From assembly GCA_023391535.1 (NCBI GenBank), contig JAEWAU010000018.1:1-5893 (forward strand): a DNA stretch of 5,893 nucleotides, written 5' to 3'. Position numbers and translations under genes: made by a program. This stretch comes from Bacillota bacterium (GTDB lineage Bacteria; Bacillota; Clostridia; Oscillospirales; Ethanoligenentaceae). The notes beneath the pieces are model-generated. The model searched no databases. It saw nothing but the letters and a program-made list of their open reading frames with translations, and was not told the origin of the DNA. Position 1 is the stretch's first letter. Each line of letters starts with the position of its first letter. Below, in pieces: positions 1 to 5,708 of the stretch.

Positions 1-13
1 GCATAACGATGCG

Positions 14-117
14 TTTTGCAACACCCGGCCAAAAGAACGCTTGGGGCGTTCCGCCCCATTTTGCTACGCAAAACCGTGTTCTTTTGGCGCTCGCAGTTCA
101 AGAGGACTGTTGCAAAA
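14..117. repeat. Nested inverted-repeat element (three-way-junction-like fold)
   Basis: Seen directly: an outer 10-base inverted repeat TTTTGCAACA (14-23) / TGTTGCAAAA (108-117) encloses a 13-pair stem, 28-40 with 76-88 (core CCAAAAGAAC / GTTCTTTTGG, one G-T wobble). Inside that stem are two further perfect hairpins: GGGGCG-TTC-CGCCCC (43-57) and TTTTGC-TAC-GCAAAA (59-73). Together they could fold as a three-way junction on either strand. No coding sequence is supported here. The element could be a folded RNA leader or tail, or the end of a small mobile repeat; the sequence alone does not decide. Confidence is for the repeat structure, not for any function. Confidence 0.7.
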
Positions 118-153
118 TGAATTATAATTCATTTTGCAACAGTCCCTTTTTTT
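104..153 (+). terminator. Perfect 42-base palindrome followed by T7: candidate Rho-independent terminator
   Basis: GGACTGTTGCAAAATG (from 104) and CATTTTGCAACAGTCC (to 145) are the outer parts of an uninterrupted palindrome spanning 104-145, centred on TTATAA. Bases 147-153 are seven T residues, giving hairpin-plus-U-tract form on the plus strand. No plus-strand gene lies in the window, so it would serve a gene left of base 1. On the minus strand the hairpin lies just past the end of the acyltransferase gene (stop at 187) but is followed by TCTTG rather than a U tract, so intrinsic termination in that direction is weak. The arms resemble IS6-family terminal repeats, so it may instead be a mobile-element remnant. 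Confidence 0.5.
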
Positions 154-186
154 GCCCGCGGGTTTTCTTCGCAGGAGCATCGGAAA

Positions 187-1488
187 TCAGGCGCCGTTCC
201 CGCCGCTGTTCCCGCCGCCGTCGGCCGCGCCGTCGTCGGCGCGCGCGAGCTCCTCGCCGAGCAGCCCGAAAAAGCGCTCGATCGCCTCGCGGTCGCCGGG
301 GCCGCAGTATTGCCCCGCACTGAAGATCACGTCGCCTCGGAAAGTGGTAAAGCCGAGCTGAAAATACGGCGCGTATTTGAGCGAGGCCGCCGCGAAAGCG
401 CTTTTGAGCGGGATATCCCCGAAATTGAGCCGCTTTTCGTCCAGAACGCCGATGTTCGTCACGCCGATGAGCGGATTTGCGTAAAACCGGCCCAGCAGCG
501 CGCAGGTAAGCGGAAAGGGCAGGGCGAACGCGGCGCGCAGGGCGTACAGCCCCGCGAGGCCCGGAAAACCGCTTTTCTGCGCCGCCATGCGCGCGTGCAC
601 GCGCGCGAGCGTGGCGTCGAAGCCCTCGCCGGAGGTTTCCCCCACGGCGCACACCACCATGGAGGCGAGGTTGCAGCACACGCTCTCCGCCTTCCCGCCC
701 GGCAGGTAGCGCCGCAGGTCCACCATGCACGGCAGGGCGGGCGGCCCGTTCCGGTCAAGCCCCGGCATCCGCTCGAGCGCCCGCGCGCAGGCCGTGAGCA
801 CGGTGTCGTTCACGGTGGCGCCCCGGCGCTTTCCGTAGGCTTTCAGGCGCAGGAACCGTTCGCGCGGGAGCGTGTAGGTCAGGATACGGGGGGCTGCGCC
901 CGGCTGCCGGGGCGCGAGCGGGAAACGCGCCGGGCTGCCCGCGGGCGCGGCCGGGTTCTTCCGGAACGCCGCGCGCTTCTGTTCAGGCGAAAAACGCCGG
1001 AATAACTGCTCCACGCCGCGCGCGCCCTCCACGTTCGCCCGCGCGTCCGCGTTCCCCGCGTACAGCTCCGCCAACAGGCAGAGATATTCCCGGAATCCCG
1101 CCCCGTCGCACACCATGTGGTTCATCAGCACGCAGAGAATATCGCCCTGCGGCGCGCGGAGCAGCCGCACGCGAACCTGCGGCGCGAAGCGCTCGTCCGG
1201 CCGCTGCGTTAAAAACCGCTGCGCCTGCGCCTCGGCGTCCCGCGCGTCCGCACGCATAAAGGAAAACAGCTCCGGCGCGTCCGCGCCGCCCGCCGGCTCC
1301 CAGCGCGGGCGCGCCGCGCCGGGAACGAAGCGGCAGCCCAGCACCGGAATCCGCCGCGCGGAAAGCCGCGCCGCCCGTTCGAGCCGCTCTGCATCCAGCT
1401 CCCCGCAAAATTCCAGCCGGGCGCGGATCTGGTGGTCGTTGAACCGCCCGAAGAAATACTGCATGCCGTCAAAGATTTCCGCTTTCAT
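187..1488 (-). CDS. Condensation-domain-like acyltransferase (HxxxDG superfamily)
   Basis: A 433-residue protein resembling the stand-alone condensation-domain proteins (COG4908-type, related to alcohol acetyltransferases, PapA and wax-ester synthases), which move an acyl group from a thioester to an alcohol or amine. The signature NHMVCDG lies at residues 123-129, with presumed catalytic His124 and Asp128; the first His of the usual HHxxxDG is Asn. Supporting family-like segments are VNDTVLTAC (226-234), VDLRRYLP (256-263) and TNIGVLD (344-350). The length fits one complete two-lobed domain, and no carrier-protein or adenylation domain is attached, so this is not a full NRPS module. The tail (about 418-433) is Gly/Asn/Asp-rich and low complexity. 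No signal peptide is apparent, so it is probably cytoplasmic. The ATG has GGGGAGGG eight bases upstream (1497-1504), inside the preceding regulator gene, which it overlaps by 20 bases; the two are probably translationally coupled and controlled by that regulator. The substrate cannot be read from sequence. Confidence 0.85.
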   Translation of the reverse strand: MKAEIFDGMQYFFGRFNDHQIRARLEFCGELDAERLERAARLSARRIPVLGCRFVPGAARPRWEPAGGADAPELFSFMRADARDAEAQAQRFLTQRPDERFAPQVRVRLLRAPQGDILCVLMNHMVCDGAGFREYLCLLAELYAGNADARANVEGARGVEQLFRRFSPEQKRAAFRKNPAAPAGSPARFPLAPRQPGAAPRILTYTLPRERFLRLKAYGKRRGATVNDTVLTACARALERMPGLDRNGPPALPCMVDLRRYLPGGKAESVCCNLASMVVCAVGETSGEGFDATLARVHARMAAQKSGFPGLAGLYALRAAFALPFPLTCALLGRFYANPLIGVTNIGVLDEKRLNFGDIPLKSAFAAASLKYAPYFQLGFTTFRGDVIFSAGQYCGPGDREAIERFFGLLGEELARADDGAADGGGNSGGNGA

Positions 1489-2107
1489 CGCGCACGCCCT
1501 CCCCGCTTTGCTCGAAATGGCTGTCGATCAGCGCCTGCACCACGCGGATATAGCCCTCCGCGTCCAGCCCGCCGTCCAGCTGCTGCTGCAGCACGAAGCC
1601 CTCAAACAGCGCGAGCATCACGCGCGCCGCGCTCTCGGGCGCAAGTTCCGGCGCAAGCCCGCCCTGCGCCTGAAAGTTCCGGATCGCCCCGGCCAGCACG
1701 CGCGCGGTTTCCGCAACCCCTTCGGCCTCCACGGCGCGCACCGCGGGGTTCACCATGGCCTCGCCCCAGAGCTGCACGTCCAGCCGGCGTTCCTCGCGTA
1801 CGTCGGGGTTTTGCAGCGAATCGAAGAAGTGGCGCGCAATGCGGCTCAGCGCGGTGTGCGCGCCGCAGCCCGAGAGAATTTCGGCAAACAGCCGCCGCTC
1901 GTTTTCATGGCGGATATCCGCCGTGGCCCGGATGATCTCATCTTTGCTGCGAAAGTACAGGTAGATCGCCCCCGGGCTGAGCCCCGATTCGGCGACGATA
2001 TCCTGCATGGATGCCTGATGGAACCCTTTGCGCGCGAAGCACCGGCGCGCCGCGTCGATGATCTGGCTTTTGCGGTCCTCCTGATGCTCCCGGCTTACCT
2101 TCGGCAT
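1469..2107 (-). CDS. TetR/AcrR-family transcriptional regulator
   Basis: A 212-residue regulator with the typical N-terminal helix-turn-helix: helix 1 around residues 13-27 (SQIIDAARRCFARKG), then QDIVAESGLSPGAIYLYFRSKDEI at about 35-58, the strongly conserved recognition region of TetR proteins. The rest (about 65-212) is the variable helical ligand-binding and dimerisation half, so the inducer is unknown. The frame continues to an ATG at 2140, but that start would lie in the upstream palindrome and has no binding site; the ATG at 2107 has AAGGAGG six bases upstream and begins MPKVSRE, so it is preferred. It overlaps the start of the acyltransferase gene and is probably co-transcribed with it. 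The perfect palindrome in front of it (2137-2178) is the likely operator for autoregulation. It probably represses this operon when its ligand is absent; that is inference from the family. Confidence 0.93.
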   Translation of the reverse strand: MPKVSREHQEDRKSQIIDAARRCFARKGFHQASMQDIVAESGLSPGAIYLYFRSKDEIIRATADIRHENERRLFAEILSGCGAHTALSRIARHFFDSLQNPDVREERRLDVQLWGEAMVNPAVRAVEAEGVAETARVLAGAIRNFQAQGGLAPELAPESAARVMLALFEGFVLQQQLDGGLDAEGYIRVVQALIDSHFEQSGEGVRDESGNL

Positions 2108-2113
2108 GGAAAT

Positions 2114-2120
2114 CCTCCTT
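2114..2120 (-). promoter_or_regulatory. Ribosome binding site deciding the TetR start
   Basis: AAGGAGG on the minus strand, six bases before the ATG at 2107. It is a near-perfect anti-Shine-Dalgarno match and favours this start over the in-frame ATG at 2140. Confidence 0.85.
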
Positions 2121-2128
2121 TTCGCAAC

Positions 2129-2178
2129 AAAAAAAAGCATATAATAAAAAAGAACGTTCGTTCTTTTTTATTATATGC
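2129..2178 (-). promoter_or_regulatory. Probable TetR operator palindrome with trailing T8 (possible attenuator/terminator)
   Basis: Bases 2137-2156 and 2159-2178 are perfect 20-base inverted repeats around a 2-base centre. The core, GAACGTTCGTTC, is the kind of short GAAC/GTTC half-site arrangement bound by TetR-family dimers; it also contains an offset 8-base palindrome GAACGTTC (2152-2159). The repeat overlaps the consensus -10 box (2170-2175), so a bound repressor would block initiation. On the minus strand the repeat is followed by eight T residues (2136 to 2129), so RNA entering from the permease gene could form a long hairpin (GAAC tetraloop) plus U tract, a terminator-like form. Operator role is inferred from position and symmetry. 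Confidence 0.75.
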
Positions 2179-2198
2179 AAAAGGAACCCGGAATGCAA
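2170..2198 (-). promoter_or_regulatory. Candidate sigma-70-type promoter for the TetR-acyltransferase pair
   Basis: On the minus strand, TTGCAT (2193-2198) is separated by exactly 17 bases from a consensus TATAAT (2170-2175). The -35 matches TTGACA only in its first three bases; the -10 is perfect. Initiation would be expected near 2163, inside the palindromic operator, which fits repression by the adjacent regulator. Confidence 0.6.
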
Positions 2199-2209
2199 GC
2201 TGTCCGAGC

Positions 2210-2252
2210 AAAACCGGCCGCGTTTCTCCGTTTCGGGTGCGCGCCCGGTTTT
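2210..2252 (-). terminator. Candidate terminator at the end of the permease gene
   Basis: AAAACCGG / CCGGTTTT inverted repeats (2210-2217 and 2245-2252) flank a loop that can add a few inner GC pairs (2220-2222 with 2242-2244). In the minus-strand RNA the stem ends in GGUUUUGC, giving only four U residues. The upstream arm overlaps the permease stop codon (2251-2253). It would separate the permease transcript from the regulator's own promoter. The short U run makes it moderate at best. Confidence 0.45.
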
Positions 2253-3402
2253 ACCAGCCCGGCGCGAAGCGCCCGAGCGCCCAAAGGGCCGCCAGCGTGA
2301 GCAGCAGCACGGAAAAGTTCACCGCCGAAAACACCTTTAAGTAGCGCCCGCCCGAAGGGTAGCGGCGCACGTAAAGCTTGTAGGAGATGACGCTTGCGAG
2401 CGACGCCACCGGCGTGCCGAGGCCGCCGGCCGAAACGCCGCAGAGCAGCTCGCGCCAATGGGAGGTGAAGCCCGAAAGCAGCACCGCCGCGGGCACGTTG
2501 CTGAGTACCTGCGAAAGCCCGGCCGAATAGAACAGCACGGCCGTGCCCGAGCGCAGCGCGCCCGAAAAAAAGGCGCGCACGGCCGGAATACCGGTGATGC
2601 TGCTGGTGAACAGGAAGAACAGCACAAAGGTGAGCAGCAAAAAATAATCCACTTTAAAAAACAGGCGCGGGGCGCACAGCAGGAAGAGAATTGCGGTGGC
2701 CGCGAGGGCCGCGCGGAAATCCAGCACCCGCAGCACCGAAAGCGTGTTCAGCAGAAACGCGGCGCCCGAGCCGAACAGCAGTATCCGGTCGGAGATCTCG
2801 AATTCCGGCTTTTCCGTGCAGTGCATCCCGCCGCGGTTCCATACGGCGTTGATGCCGAACAGCAGCGCGCCGCCGAACAGGCACAACGGCAGCGTGGCGC
2901 GGAAGAACCCGGCCGGAGAAATGTGAAAACAGGAGTAGAGGTAGAGGTTCTGCGGGTTTCCGAACGGCGTGAGCGCCGAAAAGACATTGGCGGACGCGGT
3001 TTCGAGAATGATGAGCAGAAACGGGTCTTCGCCGCCCGCGGAGGCGATGGCGATGGTGAGCGGCACCACGGTGAACAGCGATACGTCGTTGGTGACGAAC
3101 ATGGCGAGCAGGCCCGTGGCGGCGATGAGCGACGCGCCCAGCGCGCGCTGCGTGCGAAACATCCCGGCGGCCGCGCCGGCAAGCGAGCCGAGCAGGCCGC
3201 ACCGCTCGAACCCCTGGCAGACGAGCATCAGCGAAAACAGCGTGGCGATGACATCCCAGTGCACGGCGGAAAAGTGCGGGCGCGAAAAAAAGGAGAGCGC
3301 TATGGTGCATACGGCGATGATGAAGAAAAACGGCTCGCGGCTCGCCAGCTCCGCGAGCCTGCGTCCGGCTTGGGTTCCGAACTGTTTTAAAGAGATAACC
3401 AT
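2251..3402 (-). CDS. ArsB/SLC13-type (ion transporter superfamily) membrane permease
   Basis: A 383-residue, strongly hydrophobic protein with roughly eleven to thirteen predicted membrane segments (for example near 24-39, 50-64, 88-122, 126-142, 165-187, 205-222, 228-268, 285-311, 316-341 and 355-376), so it acts in the cytoplasmic membrane. Ion-transporter-superfamily motifs are visible: FVTNDVSLFTVVPL (102-115), TPFGNPQNLYLY (145-156) and, in the second half, LSQVLSNVPAAVLLSGF (296-312) followed by a GGLGTPVASLASVISYKLY segment (327-345). The paired TND/GNPQN and SNVPA motifs fit the inverted-repeat transport fold of ArsB, NhaD, CitMHS and SLC13 proteins, which move anions or dicarboxylates or exchange Na+ for H+. 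Substrate and coupling ion cannot be told apart here. It is slightly shorter than usual (about 400-450) but looks complete. The start has GGGGA only three bases upstream, a rather close site; the first alternative Met is far inside. It follows the kinase gene by 20 bases and is probably co-transcribed with it. Confidence 0.85.
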   Translation of the reverse strand: MVISLKQFGTQAGRRLAELASREPFFFIIAVCTIALSFFSRPHFSAVHWDVIATLFSLMLVCQGFERCGLLGSLAGAAAGMFRTQRALGASLIAATGLLAMFVTNDVSLFTVVPLTIAIASAGGEDPFLLIILETASANVFSALTPFGNPQNLYLYSCFHISPAGFFRATLPLCLFGGALLFGINAVWNRGGMHCTEKPEFEISDRILLFGSGAAFLLNTLSVLRVLDFRAALAATAILFLLCAPRLFFKVDYFLLLTFVLFFLFTSSITGIPAVRAFFSGALRSGTAVLFYSAGLSQVLSNVPAAVLLSGFTSHWRELLCGVSAGGLGTPVASLASVISYKLYVRRYPSGGRYLKVFSAVNFSVLLLTLAALWALGRFAPGW

Positions 3403-3422
3403 ACTTCCCCGTTTGTAATCTG

Positions 3423-3974
3423 TTATTTACGGTTTGTTTCGGGCCGCCCGGCCGCCTCCGGGCCCGGCGCCGAAAGCGCGCGCGTAAACGCGTTCACCGC
3501 GCGCCGGTTTTTGAAAACGAGGGTTTTGGAGGGGTATTGCGCCGCAATCTGCCGCAGATGCGCGCGGCGCGCACGCGTGCGCCCGTCAAACAGAAGCCAC
3601 CGGATAAACTCCGCGTCCAGCTTTTCGCAGCAGCCGTCGGCCATGCTCTCGCGCACCATGTTTTTATAGCGCCGGTAGCGTCGGAACGCCTGCCACAGGC
3701 AGACGAAGCGGTTTAATTGTAAAATCAGGATGCGGTCGGCCTGGCGCAGCCGCTCCTCCTGCAAAAAGGCGCGGTAGTTGCCGTCGATCACCCACGAGCC
3801 GTTTTGCAAAAATTCCCGCACCAGCGCGCGCGCCTCGTCGCGGTCCCGTTCCAACCAGCCCGGCAGGAACTGCACGGTGTCGAGGAACAGGACGGGGATG
3901 CCGTAGAAATCCCCAAGGCAGCGCGCCAGCGTGGATTTTCCGCTGCCGCTGTACCCGAGAATGCAGATTTTCAC
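3423..3974 (-). CDS. P-loop nucleoside/nucleotide kinase-like protein (FlaR/adenylate-kinase-like)
   Basis: A 183-residue protein with Walker A GYSGSGKST (7-15; Lys13 and Ser14 for phosphate and Mg2+), then LDTVQFLPGW (31-40) and WVIDGNYR (61-68), a combination typical of proteins annotated 'DNA topology modulation protein FlaR' or AAA_18/adenylate-kinase-like. The family fold predicts phosphoryl transfer to a small molecule, but its substrate is not established, and the FlaR name is historical. The strand after the ATP site reads ADRILILQLNR (79-89), with Gln86 where relatives often have Asp. An Arg/Lys-rich stretch (98-108) could be the lid. The last ~16 residues are Pro/Gly/Ala-rich and probably disordered. 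The start is GTG at 3974, because no ATG lies between it and Walker A; GGAGG (3986-3990) sits 11 bases upstream, a longish spacing. It lies 64 bases after the aldehyde dehydrogenase gene and 20 before the permease gene. Confidence 0.85.
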   Translation of the reverse strand: MKICILGYSGSGKSTLARCLGDFYGIPVLFLDTVQFLPGWLERDRDEARALVREFLQNGSWVIDGNYRAFLQEERLRQADRILILQLNRFVCLWQAFRRYRRYKNMVRESMADGCCEKLDAEFIRWLLFDGRTRARRAHLRQIAAQYPSKTLVFKNRRAVNAFTRALSAPGPEAAGRPETNRK

Positions 3975-4038
3975 GCCGCTTTTCGCCTCCGTTCACCGCG
4001 CGCAGGCAAGAATCCCCGCGCTTTTCTTTTGCCGCACC

Positions 4039-5424
4039 TCAGTGCAGGAAGCGGCGCAGCAGGCGGAAATTGGCCTCCGTGTACGGGTGGTAGCGCATGG
4101 GCAGGTCGATCCGCGTGGATTTGCGCACGATGCTCTTTTCATGGCTGAAGGTATCGAAGCTCTTTTTGCCGTGGTAGCTGCCCATCCCGCTGCTGCCCAC
4201 GCCGCCGAAGCCCATGTACGGTGTGGCCAGATGGATGATGGTGTCGTTGACGCACCCGCCGCCGAACGAAAGCTCCCGCAGCACGCGGCGCTCCACGGCG
4301 CGGCTGCCCGTGAACAGGTAGAGCGCCAGCGGCTTTTCGCGCCCCGCCACGAACGAAACGGCTTCGTCGAGCGTGCCAAACGGCAGCATCGGCAGAAGCG
4401 GCCCGAAAATTTCCTCGCGCATCACCGGGGAATCGCCCGTAACGCCGGAAAGCAGCGTGGGGGCGATTTGGAGCGTATTTTCGCGCGCTTCGCCGCCCGC
4501 GAGAATTTGCGTGCCCTCCATGAGGCCCAGCAGGCGGTGAAAGTGCTTTTCATTCACGATGCGCGGATACTCCGCGCTCTCGAGCGGCGAGGCGCCGAAC
4601 TGCTTGCGGATTTCCTCTCCCAGCAGGCGCGTCAGCTCGTCCTGCACGTCCGCCTGCACGAGCAGGTAATCGGGCGCCACGCAGGTCTGCCCCGCGTTTA
4701 AAAACTTGCCGAACACGATGCGCCGCGCCGCGAGGCGCAGGTCGGCCGTGGAATCCACGATGCAGGGACTTTTGCCCCCGAGCTCCAGGCTCACGGGCGT
4801 CAGGTGCTCGGCGGCGGCCTTCATCACGAGCTTTCCCACCGCTACGCTCCCGGTGAAAAAGATGAAATCGAACCGCTGGGCGAGCAGCCCGGCGTTTTCC
4901 TCGCGCCCGCCCTGCACCACGGCCGCGTATTCGGGCGGGAAGCATTCGGCGAGAAGCTCTTCCAGCTCCTGTGAAACGCGCGGCGCATAGGCGGAGGGCT
5001 TGAGCACCGCGCAGTTGCCCGCCGCCAAGGCGCCCACGAGCGGCTCCAGGCTGAGCTGCAGGGGGTAGTTCCACGGCGCCATGATGAGCGCCACGCCGTA
5101 GGGCTCGGGGCAGACGAAGCTCTTGGAGCGGAACTGGGCAAGCGGCGTGCGCACCGTGCGCGGCTTTGCCCAACGTTTCAGGTGCGCGGCCTCGAAGCGC
5201 AGTTCGTCGAGCACCATGCCAAGCTCCGTCATGTAGGATTCGAACGCCGATTTGCCGAGGTCCGCGCGCAGGGCTCCGCACAGGGCCTTTTCCCGTCGCA
5301 GCAGGCCTTCCCGCAGTTTTTGAAGCGCCGCAAGCCGGAACTCCGGGGATTTCGTGGCGCCGGTGCCGAAATAGGCGCGCTGCGCCGCGACGATGCGTTC
5401 GATTTGAGCCTGCCTGCCGTCCAT
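4039..5424 (-). CDS. NAD(P)-dependent aldehyde dehydrogenase, class 3-like
   Basis: A 461-residue enzyme that oxidises an aldehyde to the carboxylic acid with NAD(P)+. Motifs in order: APWNYP (116-121; Asn119 of the oxyanion hole), LKPS (141-144; Lys142 for cofactor), FTGS (190-193), LELGGKSP (213-220; general base Glu214), GQTCVAPDY (245-253; catalytic Cys248), EEIFGP (337-342; Glu338) and PYMGFGGVGSSGMGSYHG (402-419). All catalytic residues are intact. The length and the motif set PWNYP ... GQTCVAPDY ... SGMGSYHG match class 3-type (ALDH3/YwdH/AlkH) enzymes for aliphatic or aromatic aldehydes rather than the ~490-residue class 1/2 enzymes; the exact substrate is unknown. No membrane anchor is evident at the C terminus. 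The frame opens at 5487, but the ATG at 5424 has GGAGG eight bases upstream and starts just before the family's usual N terminus. No strong promoter is visible in the 100 bases upstream. It may head a three-gene transcript with the kinase and permease. Confidence 0.95.
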   Translation of the reverse strand: MDGRQAQIERIVAAQRAYFGTGATKSPEFRLAALQKLREGLLRREKALCGALRADLGKSAFESYMTELGMVLDELRFEAAHLKRWAKPRTVRTPLAQFRSKSFVCPEPYGVALIMAPWNYPLQLSLEPLVGALAAGNCAVLKPSAYAPRVSQELEELLAECFPPEYAAVVQGGREENAGLLAQRFDFIFFTGSVAVGKLVMKAAAEHLTPVSLELGGKSPCIVDSTADLRLAARRIVFGKFLNAGQTCVAPDYLLVQADVQDELTRLLGEEIRKQFGASPLESAEYPRIVNEKHFHRLLGLMEGTQILAGGEARENTLQIAPTLLSGVTGDSPVMREEIFGPLLPMLPFGTLDEAVSFVAGREKPLALYLFTGSRAVERRVLRELSFGGGCVNDTIIHLATPYMGFGGVGSSGMGSYHGKKSFDTFSHEKSIVRKSTRIDLPMRYHPYTEANFRLLRRFLH

Positions 5425-5432
5425 ACGCAAAA

Positions 5433-5437
5433 CCTCC
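5433..5437 (-). promoter_or_regulatory. Ribosome binding site deciding the aldehyde dehydrogenase start
   Basis: GGAGG on the minus strand, eight bases before the ATG at 5424. It favours this start over the upstream in-frame ATG at 5487, whose extra 21 residues do not look like an aldehyde dehydrogenase N terminus. Confidence 0.8.
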
Positions 5438-5464
5438 GTTTGATCAAGTGTGTTTCCGCCGGAA

Positions 5465-5511
5465 AAACCGGAAAGGGGCCGCCGCAAAACTTCCCGCTTC
5501 GCAGCAGCCCC
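5465..5511 (-). terminator. Weak candidate terminator after the 60-residue gene
   Basis: In minus-strand RNA, GGGGCUGC (from 5511) can pair with GCGGCCCC (ending 5475) with one G-U wobble and a large 21-base loop, followed by UUUCCGGUUUUU. The long loop and interrupted U tract make this marginal. If it works, the dehydrogenase operon has its own, unrecognised promoter. Confidence 0.25.
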
Positions 5512-5525
5512 CGCGCGCCCGGCGC

Positions 5526-5708
5526 TTATTTTTCATCTTCCTCGCAATACGGCCGGATGTAATACGAAACCGTGCGCTTTTCGCGCCCCGTCAGGGCCGC
5601 GTTGTATTTGTCCACGAGCTGATCCGCTTCCTGGATATCCGCCACCGTGTCCATCACCAGGATGTCGTCGTATTCCATTTTGACGACGTCGTACATCTTT
5701 TTCGCCAT
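5526..5708 (-). CDS. Small acidic protein of unknown function (60 aa)
   Basis: The protein is 60 residues, starts MAKKMYDVVKMEYDD and ends YYIRPYCEEDEK. I do not recognise the family. It is soluble in character, with no signal peptide or membrane segment, and is rich in Asp, Glu and Tyr. A predicted pattern is a short strand (ILVMD, about 16-20), a helix (ADIQEADQLVDKYNAAL, 23-39) and a strand (RTVSYYIRPY, 45-54), which would fit a compact alpha/beta domain. The single Cys55 is not part of a visible metal site. The start is chosen because GGGAGG (5717-5722) lies eight bases upstream. The frame stays open to an ATG at 5873, but those extra 55 residues have no comparable support. It lies 101 bases before the aldehyde dehydrogenase gene on the same strand; a functional link is not shown. 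Confidence 0.7.
   Translation of the reverse strand: MAKKMYDVVKMEYDDILVMDTVADIQEADQLVDKYNAALTGREKRTVSYYIRPYCEEDEK

Noticed and set aside
181..235. GC-rich CGCCGTT/CCCGCCG-type tandem repeat
   Set aside because: It lies in the Gly/Asn/Asp-rich C-terminal tail of the acyltransferase and is explained by low-complexity coding sequence; it is not a regular array.
310..1005. Long plus-strand open frame antisense to the acyltransferase gene
   Set aside because: The protein is Arg/Gly/His-rich without recognisable motifs, and the opposite strand encodes a clear acyltransferase. Long antisense frames are expected in GC-rich coding DNA.
187..1488. Fragment of a nonribosomal peptide synthetase
   Set aside because: The frame is complete, with its own start and stop, and has no adenylation, carrier or thioesterase domain. 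It fits a stand-alone condensation-type acyltransferase better.
2140..2145. Plus-strand TATAAT inside the operator palindrome, suggesting a divergent promoter
   Set aside because: It is a by-product of the perfect symmetry. No -35-like hexamer lies 16-18 bases upstream, and transcription would only run antisense into the permease gene.
1115..2344. 409-codon plus-strand open frame crossing two minus-strand genes and the operator region
   Set aside because: It runs antisense to the regulator and acyltransferase, spans the promoter and palindrome, and its product is low in complexity and rich in Arg/Ala. It is a compositional shadow.
2458..3390. 310-codon plus-strand open frame antisense to the permease gene
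   Set aside because: The product is dominated by Gly, Arg, Glu and Gln as a reverse reading of hydrophobic codons, and the minus strand encodes an obvious membrane protein.
3931..4701. Plus-strand open frame antisense to the kinase and dehydrogenase genes
   Set aside because: It crosses a gene boundary and lies opposite the conserved dehydrogenase motifs, so it is not supported as a gene.
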